Source: Chitinophagaceae bacterium UBA2789
GTDB lineage: Bacteria > Bacteroidota > Bacteroidia > Chitinophagales > Chitinophagaceae
Length of the DNA: 22,444 nt
Reading direction: 5' to 3'
NCBI GenBank assembly: GCA_002352145.1
Contig: DEHX01000171.1
Span: forward strand, 1-22,444
Each line of letters opens with the position of its first letter. Position 1 is the stretch's first letter. Shown here in pieces: positions 22,317-22,444 of the stretch. The position numbers were made by a program, and so were the translations under genes. The notes beneath the pieces are model-generated. The model searched no databases and had not been told where the DNA came from. It worked only from the letters and a program-made list of their open reading frames with translations.

Positions 22317-22383
22317 TTTCAGATATTTAAATAAATGTATAGAAAAAATTGAATGGCCAGCAAGTTAACAAGTACAGCATATC

Positions 22384-22415
22384 TTATCAACATTTCAACC
22401 AGTCAACTTATCAAC
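22384..22415 (+). repeat. Four 8-bp tandem units ending in CAAC, inside a promoter
   Basis: TTATCAAC, ATTTCAAC, CAGTCAAC and TTATCAAC follow head to tail and end two bases before the -7 box at 22417. The first and last units are identical. They fill the -33 to -8 spacer of the promoter of the last gene. Confidence 0.7.
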
Positions 22416-22416
22416 C

Positions 22417-22424
22417 TATCTTTG
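22417..22424 (+). promoter_or_regulatory. -7 box of the gene at the right edge
   Basis: TATCTTTG matches TAnnTTTG. TTTC at 22393-22396 lies 20 bases upstream at the -33 position and differs from TTTG by one base. Transcription would begin only a few bases before the ATG at 22433, so the mRNA would be leaderless or nearly so. Confidence 0.55.
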
Positions 22425-22432
22425 CGCCTCTT

Positions 22433-22444
22433 ATGGCAGAATCA
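22433..22444 (+). CDS. Start of a gene cut by the window end
   Basis: ATG GCA GAA TCA (MAES) follows a good -7 box by eight bases and runs off the window. The product cannot be told from four codons. It diverges from the DUF4258-plsC-priA run. Confidence 0.45.

Overview
The window looks like a chromosomal segment of a Bacteroidota bacterium, most likely family Chitinophagaceae (inference). The reasons are Bacteroidota-type promoters (TAnnTTTG boxes, some with an upstream TTTG), Bacteroidota-typical families (DUF3810, DUF4258, the large DUF2723/GT117 glycosyltransferase-like protein, a GIY-YIG ORF beside a tRNA), several TTG starts, and dispersed short repeats of kinds I associate with this phylum. 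There are no phage genes, no transposase, no rRNA and no CRISPR array. Most of the window is ordinary housekeeping sequence.

Left end (1-640): a terminator, then a tRNA-Leu(UAA) cluster. One intact tRNA gene (164-249) sits between a 5' tRNA-Leu remnant and a 3' tRNA-Leu remnant. In both remnants the hairpin arms carry or are replaced by CCCGAT/ATCGGG hairpins. A 90-residue GIY-YIG nuclease-like gene lies between the intact tRNA and the 3' remnant. This is the most unusual structure in the window.

670-4721: a DUF2130 coiled-coil protein, a convergent 4'-phosphopantetheinyl transferase, dCTP deaminase, and a leftward pair of a DUF3810 membrane metalloprotease-like protein and TspO. 4816-7544: the conserved yceD-rpmF-plsX block (ribosome and phospholipid synthesis) followed by an exported protein in which I recognise M14-carboxypeptidase-like zinc motifs. 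7582-9432: tRNA-Lys(UUU) with clear promoter and terminator, an SDR oxidoreductase and a SAM hydrolase (DUF62). 9544-13376: a 1238-residue DUF2723 membrane glycosyltransferase-like protein ending in a strong bidirectional terminator. 13444-16148: a VWA protein and an AAA+ ATPase that probably work as a MoxR/Mg-chelatase-like pair.

16178-22444: murB diverges from an atypical SDR with only 22 bp between them. A leftward run follows, in transcription order DUF4258 protein, plsC-type acyltransferase, priA helicase and a small lipoprotein. The start of a rightward gene with a near-leaderless promoter is cut by the window end. Short repeats have entered coding sequence here: priA carries two different repeat-derived in-frame peptides and murB carries a 7-bp tandem repeat.

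The window holds no gene-free stretch over about 300 bases apart from the tRNA-remnant region, which is described.
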